The notes: generated by a model not told the origin, from the sequence alone. DNA of 64,000 nt from Variovorax sp. DXTD-1 (GCF_003984625.1 NZ_RWKH01000001.1:1-64000), one strand, 5' to 3'; counted from the stretch's first letter, positions 18,033 to 27,830 are shown. Made by a program: numbers and translations.

Positions 18033-18050
18033 ATGACAGTCTTGTGACAA
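18033..18050 (-). promoter_or_regulatory. PHO-box-like direct repeat upstream of the small hypothetical gene
   Basis: On the minus strand TTGTCAC and CTGTCAT occur with the 11-base period of PhoB sites (TGTCA at 18049-18045 and 18038-18034). A possible -10, TATAGT, lies at 18011-18006. The spacing of about 21 bases between the repeat and the -10 is longer than in classical Pho promoters (about 10), so this is only a candidate. Confidence 0.35.
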
Positions 18051-18151
18051 GCGGGGTCATCACGGTTCGTGCGGTTCTGGTGTATGCAGCCCCGCCGCCG
18101 CATCGGAAGGCGGCGACGACGGGTGCCGCAGCTGCGACGCTCAGCGCTGCA

Positions 18152-18676
18152 TCAGCGTGCGGGCAGCGGCGCCGGCTGCATGGGTGCGATCGGCGTCATG
18201 GGTGCCATCGGCGCAATCGCCGGAGCCGGTACGCGTGAAGGCGCGGGCACCGGGGCTGGCATCACGGTGGGAGCCGGCATCACGGCGGGGGCGGGCATGA
18301 CGACGGTGGTGACCGATTCTCGGATCACGCCGCCACCCATCACGCTGCCATCGACAGCGCCGCGGGTGTTGCCGCTGCCGCCAAGCACGCGTGCTTCGCA
18401 GTCGGCGCGATCGGCGGGCGGCTGGAGTCCGCAGCGCGCGAGCGCATTGCGCTGGTAGTCGGGCGCGCTGGTCAGGCCGCCGCGAGCGGCTTCCTGGCGT
18501 GCGGCGCCGGCTTCGCGAATGCAGGCGGCGCGGTCTTGCTGGTTATGCCCGCAGACCGCGATCTCCTGCTGGTAGGTGGAATCGCCGCGACGCGGCTGCG
18601 CCGAGGCCGATGTGGCCGCGGCAATACCGCCCACGGCAATCAGGGTGGCAATCATCGAGCGTGCTGTGCTGTTCAT
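18152..18676 (-). CDS. Exported protein with Pro/Ala/Met-rich repeat tail (paralogue 1)
   Basis: 174 residues. Signal peptide MNSTARSMIATLIAVGGIAAATSASA is cleaved before QPRRGDS. The mature part has Cys-containing motifs CGHNQQDRAACIREAGAARQEAARGGLT, RCGLQPPADRADCEARVLGG and GSVMGGGVIRESVT. About 50 residues of Met/Pro/Ala repeats follow (MPAPAVMPAPTVMPAPVPAP...). The four Cys could form two disulphides in the periplasm. TAGAGGAG precedes the ATG. The next gene upstream encodes a relative with the same three motifs but a short tail. Function unknown; the repeat tail may span the cell wall or bind surfaces, which is speculation. Confidence 0.75.
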   Translation of the reverse strand: MNSTARSMIATLIAVGGIAAATSASAQPRRGDSTYQQEIAVCGHNQQDRAACIREAGAARQEAARGGLTSAPDYQRNALARCGLQPPADRADCEARVLGGSGNTRGAVDGSVMGGGVIRESVTTVVMPAPAVMPAPTVMPAPVPAPSRVPAPAIAPMAPMTPIAPMQPAPLPAR

Positions 18677-18762
18677 GGTGTGCTCCTCTAAGTGGCGTGA
18701 AACGAAAGTTGAAAACTGTTCGACAGGCTGCTTCAAGGCAGGTTCCACGCGTGGATGGCTGC

Positions 18763-19170
18763 TCAGCGCGAAGGCGCGGCAGGTTGCGGGGGCAGGGGTG
18801 TCACGGTTTCGCGGATGACGCCGCCGCCCATCACGCTGCCCTCGGTGGTGGTGCGTGCGCCGCCCTGCAGGCGGGCTTCGCAATCGGCGCGGTCGGCAAC
18901 CGGCTGTTCGCGGCAGCGCGCCATGGCATTGGCGTCTGCGCGGCCCGGGCCTACGTTGGTCAGGCCATTGCGTTGCGCTTCCTGCCGCGCGGCACCGGCC
19001 TCGCGAAGACATGCGGCGCGGTCCTGCTGGACGCCGTCGCACACGGCGCGCTCTTGCTGCGCGCGTTCTGCGGAACCAGGCGCCTGGGCCAGCGCCGGGG
19101 CAGATATGAAGAAGCCGCTTGCTGCAAAAAGCGCGGCAGCAGAAAGGGTGGAACGAACTGTTGTTGTCAT
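18763..19170 (-). CDS. Exported protein of unknown function (paralogue 2)
   Basis: 135 residues. Signal peptide up to ISAPALAQ (about residue 29). The mature motifs are VCDGVQQDRAACLREAGAARQEAQRNGLT, RCREQPVADRADCEARLQGG and GSVMGGGVIRETVTPLPPQP. They match the neighbouring gene motif by motif, so the pair is a tandem duplication. ATG 19170 has AGGAG seven bases upstream; the in-frame extension to 19236 is unsupported. Four conserved Cys suggest a disulphide-bonded periplasmic domain. I do not recognise a characterised family. Confidence 0.75.
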   Translation of the reverse strand: MTTTVRSTLSAAALFAASGFFISAPALAQAPGSAERAQQERAVCDGVQQDRAACLREAGAARQEAQRNGLTNVGPGRADANAMARCREQPVADRADCEARLQGGARTTTEGSVMGGGVIRETVTPLPPQPAAPSR

Positions 19171-19325
19171 CGGGTGCTCCTGGTTGAGGCGCGCCCTCCG
19201 AAAGCGCGACCGGAGCAACAGTGTGGCCCGGCGCACCCCTTGCGGGGTGTGGGACTGCAGAGCCAGCTGACCCGGCCAGACTCGCCGATGCGTGTGGGAC
19301 GTGTCCGGCAGGCCCCAGGGGGGGG

Positions 19326-21893
19326 TCAGCCCGCCGCGATGCGCTGTGCCAGGTGTGCGAGCGCTTCTTCGACCTGGTCGACCAGGATCAGCGACAGGTC
19401 GCCCGGCTGCAGCCGCGCGAGCGCGGTGTCGATGGCGACGAACTCTCCGCGGATCTCGTCGATGTAGCGCGTGCGTGCCGCGCCTTGCAGGCCCTGGCGC
19501 AACAGCGCCATCACTTCGCCGTCCGCACGGCCGCGCTGGGCCGCATCCTGGTAGAGGATCACGTCGTCGAAAGCCTGGCCCAGGATGGCGGTCTGGTCGC
19601 GAATGTCGGAATCGCGCCGGTCGCCCGCGCCGCTGATCACCACCGAGCGCTTGTTGGCCGGCATGGTGTCCACGGCGGACACCAGCGCGCGCATGGCGTC
19701 GGTGTTGTGGCCGTAGTCGGCAATCACGGTGGCGCCGCGGTAATCCATGACGTTGAAGCGCCCCGGCACGCCGGCCGCGTCGTTCATGAAGCTTGCGAGG
19801 CCGCTGCGGATGGTGTCCCAGTCAAGGCCCACGGCCCACGCGGCGGCCACCGAAGCCATCACGTTGTCGACCTGGAAGCCGATGGTGCCGTTGCGCGTGA
19901 TCGGCACGTCGCGCAGCGCAATGCGCTCGCGCCACGAACCTTCGGCCGCCACCAGTGCGTCCTGGTCGACGTACACGGTGCGCTTGCCTTGCGCGCGGTG
20001 CGTGGCCATCACCGGATGTTGGCGGTCGGCGGTGAAGAAGATCACGTGCCCGGGGCAGCCGGCGGCCATGGCCGCCACGTTGGGGTCGGCGGCGTTGAGG
20101 ACCGCATAGCCGTCCGGCGCCACGTTGCGCACGATCACGCGCTTGAGCACCGCCAGGTCTTCGACCGTCGTGATGTAGTTCAGGCCCAGGTGGTCGCCGC
20201 TGCCGATGTTGGTGACCACGGCCACCTGGCAGCGGTCGAAGCCGAGGCCTTCGCGCAGCACGCCGCCGCGCGCCACTTCGAACACGGCCGCATCCACGTC
20301 GGGGTGCATGAGCACGTTGCGCGCGCTCTTGGGGCCGCTGCAGTCGCCGCTGTCGGTCTGGCGGCCGTCGACGTACACGCCGTCGGTGTTGGTCATGCCG
20401 GTGCGCAGCCCGCTCGATGCGAGCAGGTGGTTGATGAGGCGCGCCGTGGTGGTCTTGCCGTTGGTGCCGGTAACCGCCACCACCGGAATGCGGCCGTCGT
20501 CGCCGGGGGCGAAGAGCGTGTCCACGATGGCCTCGCCGACCGCGCGGCCGCGGCCGAACGAAGGCGAGATGTGCATGCGCAGGCCGGGCGCGGCATTCAC
20601 TTCGACCACGCCGCCGTGCTGCTCTTCGAGCGGACGCAGCACGTTCTCGCACACCATGTCGACGCCGCAGATGTGCAGGCCCACCATTTGCGCCGCATCG
20701 ACGGCGCGCGCGGCCACTTCGGGGTGCACGGTGTCGGTCACGTCGGTGGCGGTGCCGCCGGTGGAAAGGTTGGCGTTGTTGCGCAGCACCACGCGCTCGC
20801 CGCGCGCGGGCACGCTCTCGGGCGTGAGGCCCTGGGCCTCGAGCCGGCCGATGGCGATGTCGTCGAGCCGGATCTTCGTGAGCGAGGTGGCATGGCCTTC
20901 GCCGCGGCGCGGGTCGAGGTTCACCGCGTCGATCAGTTGGCGCACGGTGGAGCTGCCATCGCCGATCACGTTCGGGGGATCGCGCCGCGCGGCGGCCACG
21001 AGGCGGTCGCCCACCACCAGCAGGCGGAAGTCGAAGCCAGGCAGAAATTTCTCGACCATGACTTCGCCGTACGCCGCGGCCGATTCATAAGCGGCCGTGA
21101 GTTGCTCGCGCGTCGTGATGTTGACCGTGACGCCCTTGCCCTGGTTGCCGTCCTGCGGCTTCACCACCACCGGCAGGCCGATTTCCATGGCCGCGGCCCA
21201 GCCGTCGTCGGCGTCGGCCACCGGCCGGCCCAGCGGCACGGGCACGCCGGCGGCATTGAGCAACTGCTTGGTGAGTTCCTTGTCCTGCGCAATCGATTCG
21301 GCCACGCCGCTGGTGCTGTCGATTTCGGCCGCCTGGATGCGGCGTTGCTTGGAGCCCCAGCCGAACTGCACCAGGCTGCCGCTGGTGAGGCGGCGGTACG
21401 GAATGCCGCGCGCCACGGCGGCGTCGACGATGGAGCCGGTGCTCGGGCCGAGCCGCTCCGATTCGTCGAGGTCGCGCAATTCAGTGATGGCGGCGGAGGC
21501 GTCGAAGGCCGTGTCGGCCAGTGCGGCGGCAATCAACTCTTCGGCCAGTGCGAGTGCGCGGCGCCCGACGGCTTCTTCGGTGTACTGGAAGGTGACTTGG
21601 TAGACGCCTTCTTCCACCGTGGGTGAGGTGTGGCCGAAGTTGACGGCGCAGCCGGCCTGCGCCTGCAGCGCCACGGCGGCGTTCTCGAGCACGTGCGCGA
21701 GCGCCAGCGGCTGGCCCAGCACCATCGGGTGCAGTTCGCCAATGGTGGGAAAGCGCGCACGCAGGCGGGCTTCGAAGCCCGGCAGCCGGCTGATGGCGTT
21801 TTCGTTGCCTTCGCAGGCAACGACCGCTTCGATGGCGGTGTGGCGGCTCCAGAGATTGGGACCGCGCAAGGCGCGGATACGGGTAACTTTCAT
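19326..21893 (-). CDS. cphA: Cyanophycin synthetase
   Basis: 855 residues. Cyanophycin synthetase makes the multi-L-arginyl-poly-L-aspartate storage polymer from Asp, Arg and ATP. Domains in order: N-terminal domain (about 1-160), ATP-grasp (about 165-430: PVVVKPQDGNQGKGV, VEVNAAPGLRMH) which adds Asp, and Mur-ligase-like domain with an intact P-loop GTNGKTT at 476-482 which adds Arg. Length and both ATP sites match active CphA. ATG 21893 (MKVTRIRALRGPNLWSRH) is chosen over an Arg/Pro-rich extension. It lies 13 bases after a second cphA-type gene, so the two are co-transcribed. No cyanophycinase (cphB) gene is in the window. Confidence 0.95.
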   Translation of the reverse strand: MKVTRIRALRGPNLWSRHTAIEAVVACEGNENAISRLPGFEARLRARFPTIGELHPMVLGQPLALAHVLENAAVALQAQAGCAVNFGHTSPTVEEGVYQVTFQYTEEAVGRRALALAEELIAAALADTAFDASAAITELRDLDESERLGPSTGSIVDAAVARGIPYRRLTSGSLVQFGWGSKQRRIQAAEIDSTSGVAESIAQDKELTKQLLNAAGVPVPLGRPVADADDGWAAAMEIGLPVVVKPQDGNQGKGVTVNITTREQLTAAYESAAAYGEVMVEKFLPGFDFRLLVVGDRLVAAARRDPPNVIGDGSSTVRQLIDAVNLDPRRGEGHATSLTKIRLDDIAIGRLEAQGLTPESVPARGERVVLRNNANLSTGGTATDVTDTVHPEVAARAVDAAQMVGLHICGVDMVCENVLRPLEEQHGGVVEVNAAPGLRMHISPSFGRGRAVGEAIVDTLFAPGDDGRIPVVAVTGTNGKTTTARLINHLLASSGLRTGMTNTDGVYVDGRQTDSGDCSGPKSARNVLMHPDVDAAVFEVARGGVLREGLGFDRCQVAVVTNIGSGDHLGLNYITTVEDLAVLKRVIVRNVAPDGYAVLNAADPNVAAMAAGCPGHVIFFTADRQHPVMATHRAQGKRTVYVDQDALVAAEGSWRERIALRDVPITRNGTIGFQVDNVMASVAAAWAVGLDWDTIRSGLASFMNDAAGVPGRFNVMDYRGATVIADYGHNTDAMRALVSAVDTMPANKRSVVISGAGDRRDSDIRDQTAILGQAFDDVILYQDAAQRGRADGEVMALLRQGLQGAARTRYIDEIRGEFVAIDTALARLQPGDLSLILVDQVEEALAHLAQRIAAG

Positions 21894-21906
21894 GGGGCGG
21901 CGCGCA

Positions 21907-24150
21907 TCAGGCAAATTGGGGTTGGGACGAAAGCGGCTGCGTCTGCGAGAGCTGCAGCGAGGCCAGCGCCGCCTGCAGGTCGGCTTCGAAAGCCTCGACA
22001 CCCGCACCGATGAGGTTCAGCGGAATGCCCAGCGCCCAGGCTGCGGCCACGGCGGCCAGCAGGCTCTCGAGGCTGACGCCCGCATGCGTGGCGCGCCAGA
22101 CGGTCAGGCGGCCGAGGCCGGGCAGGAACGATTCGCTGCTGCCGGTGGCCAGCACCACGCGGTCTTGCCGCACCAGCACGGCCTTGCCGCCCGCGGCCTG
22201 GTGCGCGGTGAGGGCAGGGGCCTGCGGATCGGCGGCATACAGGATGACGGAGCCGTCGCACAGCGGCGCCAGGCCCGCCACGCGCGGATCGCCCGCGTTG
22301 AGCACGGCCGTGCCTTCGGCCAGAACCACGTCGACCTGCGTGCGCAGCACCTTGACCATCTGGTCGCTTTCGGTGATGTCGTAGTCCGCCAGCGCCTCCA
22401 CGCCTTCCAGGTCGGTGACGATGCCCACTTCGCAGCGGTCGTACGCAAGGCCGTCGCGCAGAATCGTTTCGGCGCCGTTCTCGATGACCACGGCTTCCAC
22501 CGCGCGGTTCACGAGCAGGCGGTGGCCGGCGTCCCAGTTGGCGCTGTCGCGTGCATCGACGCGGCGGCGCTCGAGAAAGAGGCCGTCGCGGCAGGCAAGG
22601 CCGGTGTGGCGCCCGCCCAGGTTGATGACCCAGGCCACAAGCCGTGCGAGCACGGCGGTGTCCTTGGAGCCCGCGACGCCCACCACCGGAATGCGGCCCG
22701 GTGCGTCGTTGGGAAACAGGTGGTCGCAAATCGCTCGGCCCACCGGACGCGGCGAACCGACGGCCGGCTTCAGGTGCATCAGGAGGCCGGGGCCGGCATT
22801 CACTTCGACGATGGCGCCGCGCTGCGGGCCGAGCGGCTTGCCGATGTCCTGCGCCACGAGGTCGATGCCCGCAATGTCGAGACCCACCACGCGCGCGGCC
22901 AGCACGGCGGCATGCGCCACTTCAGGATGGACCTGGTCGGTGCAGTCGTTGGCCATGTTGCCGTTGCGCTGGATGGTGACCACGCGGCCGGCAGCCGGCA
23001 CGGAAGCACCGTCGAGTTCCTGGCGCTTGAGCTCGAGCTGCAGCTTGGCGTCAGTGGCCAGCACGATCAGGTCGAGCGGATATTCTTCTTCAGCGCCGCG
23101 GCGCGGGTCGCTGTTGAGCTGCTTTTCGATGAGTTCGGCGACGGTGCTCTTGCCGTCGCCCGTCACGGTAATGATCTCGCCGCGCGCAGCCGCCACCACT
23201 TCGCCGCCCACCACCAGCAGGCGGTGTTCGTGGCCGCGAATGAAGCGCTCGACCATCACGTCGCTGCCTTCGGGTTCGGCCACCGCGAAAGCGGCCATGA
23301 CTTCTTCGCGCGTGGTGAGTTCGAGCGACACGCCGCGGCCGTGGTTGGCGTCCGATGGCTTCACGACCACCGGCAGGCCGATGTCTTCGGCGGCTTCCCA
23401 GGCTTCTTCGGCGCTGGCCACCACTTGGCCTTCGGGCACCGGCACGCCGCAGCTCGCGAGCAGCGACTTGGTCAGTTCCTTGTCGCTGGCAATCGATTCG
23501 CCGATGGCACTGGTGTAGTCGGTCTCGGCGGTCCAGATGCGCTGCTGGTTGGCGCCGTAGCCCAGCTGCACCAGGTTGCCGCTGTTCAACCGCATGTGCG
23601 GAATGCCGCGGTCCGTGGCTGCGGACACGATGGCCGCGGTGCTCGGGCCCAGGTAGCAGTCTTCGACCTTGGCCTTGACCGCATCGACGGCCTTTTGCAC
23701 GTCATCGGCGGTGAACGGGTCGTTGTTGATGGCCGCCATCAGCAGGCGGTGGCCTTCGGCGAGCGCCACCCGGGCGACCTGCTCGTCGCGCGCGCGGAAC
23801 ACCATGCGATAGACGCCGTGCTCCGAGGTGCTGCGGGTTTGCCCGAAACCGGTCGGCATGCCGGCCAGGTTCAAGAGCTCGATCACCACGTGTTCGAGCA
23901 CGTGGCCCGACCAGGTGCCTTCGGTGAGCCGCTGGATGAAGCCGCCGCGCTCGCCCACGCCGCAGTGGTGCTCGATGAGCGCCGGCAGAAGCGTGGTCAG
24001 GCGGTCGGTAAACCCGTCGATCTTGTTGGAGGGGTAGTCTTCCAGCTGGCCCAGGTCGAGCCACACTTCGAGCACCGGACGGTAGGTCCAGAGATTGGGA
24101 CCGCGCAAATAGTTGATGCGCAGCAGGCGGATGTCGTCGAAACGGGTCAT
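21907..24150 (-). CDS. Second cyanophycin synthetase (CphA'-type) with degenerate Mur-ligase ATP site
   Basis: 747 residues, similar throughout to the downstream CphA (RGPNLW start, GPSTAAIVSAATDRGIP, SIASDKELTKSLLASCGVPVPEG, VVVKPSDANHGRGV, IVEVNAGPGLLMHL). The ATP-grasp half looks intact. At the place of GTNGKTT the sequence reads GVAGSKDTAVLAR (491-503), with the Lys-Thr-Thr triad lost, and the C-terminus is about 100 residues shorter. Many betaproteobacteria carry such a cphA/cphA' pair. Cyanobacterial CphA2, which joins beta-Asp-Arg dipeptides with one active site, is a functional analogy but not a proven one. Start ATG 24150; divergent from the exporter gene with 139 bases between. Confidence 0.9.
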   Translation of the reverse strand: MTRFDDIRLLRINYLRGPNLWTYRPVLEVWLDLGQLEDYPSNKIDGFTDRLTTLLPALIEHHCGVGERGGFIQRLTEGTWSGHVLEHVVIELLNLAGMPTGFGQTRSTSEHGVYRMVFRARDEQVARVALAEGHRLLMAAINNDPFTADDVQKAVDAVKAKVEDCYLGPSTAAIVSAATDRGIPHMRLNSGNLVQLGYGANQQRIWTAETDYTSAIGESIASDKELTKSLLASCGVPVPEGQVVASAEEAWEAAEDIGLPVVVKPSDANHGRGVSLELTTREEVMAAFAVAEPEGSDVMVERFIRGHEHRLLVVGGEVVAAARGEIITVTGDGKSTVAELIEKQLNSDPRRGAEEEYPLDLIVLATDAKLQLELKRQELDGASVPAAGRVVTIQRNGNMANDCTDQVHPEVAHAAVLAARVVGLDIAGIDLVAQDIGKPLGPQRGAIVEVNAGPGLLMHLKPAVGSPRPVGRAICDHLFPNDAPGRIPVVGVAGSKDTAVLARLVAWVINLGGRHTGLACRDGLFLERRRVDARDSANWDAGHRLLVNRAVEAVVIENGAETILRDGLAYDRCEVGIVTDLEGVEALADYDITESDQMVKVLRTQVDVVLAEGTAVLNAGDPRVAGLAPLCDGSVILYAADPQAPALTAHQAAGGKAVLVRQDRVVLATGSSESFLPGLGRLTVWRATHAGVSLESLLAAVAAAWALGIPLNLIGAGVEAFEADLQAALASLQLSQTQPLSSQPQFA

Positions 24151-24289
24151 GCAAACGTTCGATGTGCTTTGGCCGAGCACCACGGCGCCTTCAAGCGCGC
24201 CCATGGCAATCAGTCAGAATCGGCGCCCGACACAGGACGCCATGGCGCGGTCCCTGAGGCCCGCGACGGGCAAGAGTCAAAGAAACACA

Positions 24290-26569
24290 ATGCAACATCA
24301 CGATCCAGTCGGCACCCGGGAGGGCGAAACAGAGGCGGCATCAGACGCGCTGAAAAGCCGGCTCGCTGCCGCGGAAAACGTTCTGGTCACATTCCCGGTT
24401 GACCTCGACCAAGAACTTCTGTTTACGTTTGGCCTCGTCGCCCTGACCGACCGGCGGCTGATGGCGCTGCAACCGGGCGGGCAATGGTGTGAGTGGTCAC
24501 TAGCCGATGAATCGCTTGAACTGTATCTCAACGACCATTCAGGCGTTGGAACCCTCGATCTGATCGGGGCCAAGGGTCGGCTGGCGCGCTGGCGTTACAC
24601 GCTGGCCAACCAACCCGCGGCGCTGCGGCTGCTCAAGCTGTTCGGCCAGCGGGCGAACGGTGTTGTCGCTGAGGCGACAGCCGAGCCCGATGGCGACGAC
24701 CCGGCCGCCGTCGACACAGAGCTGCAGACGCCCCCTTCGACATGGGTGCTGCTGCGCCTGGGCCGCTTTGCCAAGCCTTATCGCAAGCAGCTGATCGCGG
24801 GCTTCTTTCTGACCCTGATTTCGACCGCCGCGACGCTGGTGCCGCCGTACCTGACCATTCCGCTGATGGACGACATCCTGATTCCGTTCCAGAACGGGCA
24901 GAAGATCGATCCCTCCCGCGTGGCGCTGTACCTGAGCGGGCTGCTCGGTGCGGCGCTGGTCGGCTGGGGCCTGGGCTGGGCCCGCACCTATCTGCTGGCG
25001 CTGGTGTCGGAGCGCATTGGCGCCGACCTGCGCACCACCACCTACGAACACCTGCTGACGCTGCCGCTCGACTATTTCGGTGGCAAGCGCACGGGCGACC
25101 TGATGGCGCGCATCGGCTCGGAAACCGACCGCATCAACGTGTTTCTCTCGCTGCATGCGCTCGACTTTGCCAACGACGTGCTGATGATCGTGATGACTGC
25201 GGTCATCCTGGTGTCCATCAATCCGCTGCTGGCGGTGGTCACGCTGGTGCCGCTGCCCTTCATCGCCTGGATGATCCACGTGGTGCGCGACCGGCTGCGC
25301 ACGGGCTTCGAGAAGATCGACCGCGTGTGGTCGGAGGTTACCAACGTGCTGGCCGACACCATTCCGGGCATTCGCGTGGTCAAGGCCTTTGCGCAAGAGC
25401 GCCGCGAAGCCGAGCGCTTTCGCATTGCCAACGTCTACAACCTGCAGGTCAACGACAAGCTCAACCGCACCTGGTCGCTGTTCACGCCCACCGTCTCGCT
25501 GCTGACCGAAATCGGCCTGCTGGTGGTGTGGGGCTTCGGCATCTGGCAGGTGGCGCGCGGCAGCATTACCGTGGGTGTGCTTACCGCCTTCATTGCGTAC
25601 ATCGGCCGGTTCTACACGCGGCTCGACTCCATGAGCCGCATCGTCTCGGTCACGCAAAAGGCGGCGGCGGGCGCCAAGCGCATCTTCGACATCCTGGACC
25701 ACGTGAGCAACGTGCCCGAGCCCGCCAACCCGGTGAAGATCGAACGCGTGCAGGGGCGCATCGAGATGAGCGGGCTGGGCTTTCGCTACGGTTCGCGCGC
25801 GGTGATCCGCGACCTGGACCTGACCATCGAGCCCGGCGAGATGATCGGCCTGGTGGGCCACAGCGGTTCGGGCAAGAGCACGCTGGTCAACCTGATCTGC
25901 CGCTTCTACGACGTGACCGATGGCGCCATCAAGGTCGACGGCACCGACATCCGCCGCTTTGCCGTGGCCGACTACCGGCGCCACGTGGGGCTCGTGCTGC
26001 AGGAGCCGTTTTTGTTCTTCGGCACCATTGCGCAGAACATCGCCTACGGCAAGCCGGATGCCACGCGCGAAGAAATCGTGGCCGCCGCGCGCGCCGCGCA
26101 TGCGCACGATTTCATCCTGCGCCTGCCACACGGCTACGACTCGCTCGTGGGCGAGCGCGGCCAAGGCCTTTCGGGCGGCGAGCGCCAGCGCATCAGCATT
26201 GCGCGCGCGCTGCTGATCGACCCGCGCATCCTCATCCTCGACGAAGCCACTTCGGCCGTGGACACCGAGACCGAGAAAGAAATCCAGAAGGCGCTCGACA
26301 ACCTCGTGCAGGGCCGCACCACCATCGCCATTGCGCACCGCCTGTCGACGCTGCGCAAAGCCGACCGGCTGGTGGTAATGGACCGCGGCGAGGTGGTCGA
26401 GGTCGGTCCGCACGATGCCTTGATGGCGAAGCAGGGCGCCTACTGGCGGCTCTACCAGGCGCAACTGCGCCAGGCGGACGACGATGCGAGCGAAGGCGCT
26501 GTGGACGAACGCGCGGGCGCCCAACTGCCGTTGGTCAGCCATGCGGCGCATCCGGCGGGGGAGGCGTGA
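24290..26569 (+). CDS. ABC exporter-type protein with N-terminal PH-like domain, cyanophycin-associated
   Basis: 759 residues. Residues about 30-125 form a soluble domain ([32 protein letters not shown]) that looks like a bacterial PH-like fold. An ABC exporter membrane domain follows (about 160-465, six helices, with [22 protein letters not shown]). Then comes the ATPase: Walker [10 protein letters not shown] at about 523, signature LSGGERQR at about 626, Walker [13 protein letters not shown] at about 646, and IAHRLSTL. It is a homodimeric half-transporter by layout. It is divergent from the cphA pair and overlaps the DUF1854 gene (TGATG). This ABC/DUF1854 pair is recurrently linked to cyanophycin genes, but what it exports, if anything, is not known to me. 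Confidence 0.9.
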   Translation: MQHHDPVGTREGETEAASDALKSRLAAAENVLVTFPVDLDQELLFTFGLVALTDRRLMALQPGGQWCEWSLADESLELYLNDHSGVGTLDLIGAKGRLARWRYTLANQPAALRLLKLFGQRANGVVAEATAEPDGDDPAAVDTELQTPPSTWVLLRLGRFAKPYRKQLIAGFFLTLISTAATLVPPYLTIPLMDDILIPFQNGQKIDPSRVALYLSGLLGAALVGWGLGWARTYLLALVSERIGADLRTTTYEHLLTLPLDYFGGKRTGDLMARIGSETDRINVFLSLHALDFANDVLMIVMTAVILVSINPLLAVVTLVPLPFIAWMIHVVRDRLRTGFEKIDRVWSEVTNVLADTIPGIRVVKAFAQERREAERFRIANVYNLQVNDKLNRTWSLFTPTVSLLTEIGLLVVWGFGIWQVARGSITVGVLTAFIAYIGRFYTRLDSMSRIVSVTQKAAAGAKRIFDILDHVSNVPEPANPVKIERVQGRIEMSGLGFRYGSRAVIRDLDLTIEPGEMIGLVGHSGSGKSTLVNLICRFYDVTDGAIKVDGTDIRRFAVADYRRHVGLVLQEPFLFFGTIAQNIAYGKPDATREEIVAAARAAHAHDFILRLPHGYDSLVGERGQGLSGGERQRISIARALLIDPRILILDEATSAVDTETEKEIQKALDNLVQGRTTIAIAHRLSTLRKADRLVVMDRGEVVEVGPHDALMAKQGAYWRLYQAQLRQADDDASEGAVDERAGAQLPLVSHAAHPAGEA

Positions 26570-27045
26570 TGAACGGCAACATTCCCGTCTTCAATCTCGA
26601 GCGCGATGCCTTCGGCCGCCTGGTGTTGACCGACGCCGAAGGCGAACGCCACGTGGGCGTGACACCCGTGCGCGCCTTTCCGCTCAGCGCGCCCGGAGAG
26701 GGCGTGTCGCTGGTCGGCAGCGAGGGCCGCGAACTGGTCTGGATCGATCGCGTCGAGGTCTTGCCGGCGGAAACGCGCACGTTGCTCGAGCAAGAGCTGG
26801 CGGTGCGCGACTTCGCGCCTACGCTGCTGAAGCTGCACGGCGTCTCGAGCTTCGGCGTGCCCAGTACCTGGACCGTGAGCACCGACCGCGGCGAAACCAG
26901 CTTCGTGCTCAAGGCCGAGGAAGACATCCGCCGGCTCGAGGGTGGCGCACTGCTGATTGCCAGCGCCCACGGCGTGCAGTTCCGCATTCCCGACGCGAAG
27001 GCGCTCGACCGCCCCTCGCGCAAGCTGCTCGAGCGCTTTCTCTAG
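26569..27045 (+). CDS. DUF1854 protein, cyanophycin-associated
   Basis: 158 residues, soluble, no signal. It begins [39 protein letters not shown] and ends [20 protein letters not shown], which fits the DUF1854 family found next to the cyanophycin-linked ABC transporter. The start codon overlaps the stop of the ABC gene by one base, so expression should be coupled. A role as an accessory or regulatory subunit of the transporter is an inference from coupling only. Confidence 0.88.
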   Translation: MNGNIPVFNLERDAFGRLVLTDAEGERHVGVTPVRAFPLSAPGEGVSLVGSEGRELVWIDRVEVLPAETRTLLEQELAVRDFAPTLLKLHGVSSFGVPSTWTVSTDRGETSFVLKAEEDIRRLEGGALLIASAHGVQFRIPDAKALDRPSRKLLERFL

Positions 27046-27101
27046 CAGGCTGCGAAAATCAGGGCTTTTGTACCCGCGACGCCCACTGCCGCCGAAGAGA
27101 A

Positions 27102-27830
27102 ATGCCCCTGCACACCACCGCCCTCGTCCTGTTCTCCGGTGGTCAGGACTCGACCACCTGCCTCGCGGACGCGCTCTTCAAGTACCAGCGCGTCGAAACG
27201 CTGGGCTTCGACTACGGCCAGCGGCACCGCGTGGAGCTCGACGTGCGCGGCACCATCCTTTCGAAGATGCGCGAGCGCTTTCCAGACTGGGCGCCGCGCC
27301 TGGGCGAAGACCACGTGCTCACGCTCGCCGCACTGGCGCAGCTCGGCGGCTCATCGCTCACCGAAGAGGTGGCGTTCGAAATGCAGGCCGACGGCCTGCC
27401 CAACACCTTCGTGCCCGGCCGCAACCTGCTGTTTCTTACGCTTGCCGGCGCGCTGGCCTACCGGCGCGGCCTGCAGGTGATCGTTACCGGTGTCTGCGAG
27501 ACCGACTTCTCGGGCTACCCCGACTGCCGCGACGACACCATGAAGGCGATGCAGCTCGCACTTTCGCTCGGGCTGGAGCGCCGCATGGTCATCGAGACGC
27601 CGCTGATGTGGATCGACAAGGCCGAAACCTGGCAGATGGCGCACCGCCTCGGCGGCGAGCCGCTGGTCGACCTGATCGTGGAAGAAACCCACACCTGCTA
27701 CCTTGGCGACCGCGAACATCGCCAGGCCTGGGGCTACGGCTGCGGTGAGTGCCCCGCTTGCGACTTGCGCAAGAAGGGGTGGGAGCGCTACGCGGCAACG
27801 CTGCCTGCCGGCGTCACCTCCACGCGGTAG
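27102..27830 (+). CDS. queC: 7-cyano-7-deazaguanine synthase QueC
   Basis: 242 residues. QueC converts 7-carboxy-7-deazaguanine to preQ0 with ATP and ammonia, in queuosine biosynthesis. The PP-loop SGGQDSTTC is at about 12-20 and [12 protein letters not shown] follows. [18 protein letters not shown] and the C-terminal zinc cluster [30 protein letters not shown] show the usual Cys ligands. Length is slightly above E. coli QueC (231). Its last 43 bases overlap the convergent transporter gene, so both C-termini share DNA. No other queuosine gene is near. Confidence 0.96.
   Translation: MPLHTTALVLFSGGQDSTTCLADALFKYQRVETLGFDYGQRHRVELDVRGTILSKMRERFPDWAPRLGEDHVLTLAALAQLGGSSLTEEVAFEMQADGLPNTFVPGRNLLFLTLAGALAYRRGLQVIVTGVCETDFSGYPDCRDDTMKAMQLALSLGLERRMVIETPLMWIDKAETWQMAHRLGGEPLVDLIVEETHTCYLGDREHRQAWGYGCGECPACDLRKKGWERYAATLPAGVTSTR

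Noticed and set aside
19221..24402. Long plus-strand open frames (801 and 927 codons) over the two cyanophycin synthetase genes
   Set aside because: They are antisense to two well-supported genes and consist of His/Ala/Val/Gly-rich sequence without domains.
24539..26551. 670-codon minus-strand frame over the ABC exporter
   Set aside because: Antisense shadow of a gene with all ABC motifs; no recognisable protein features.
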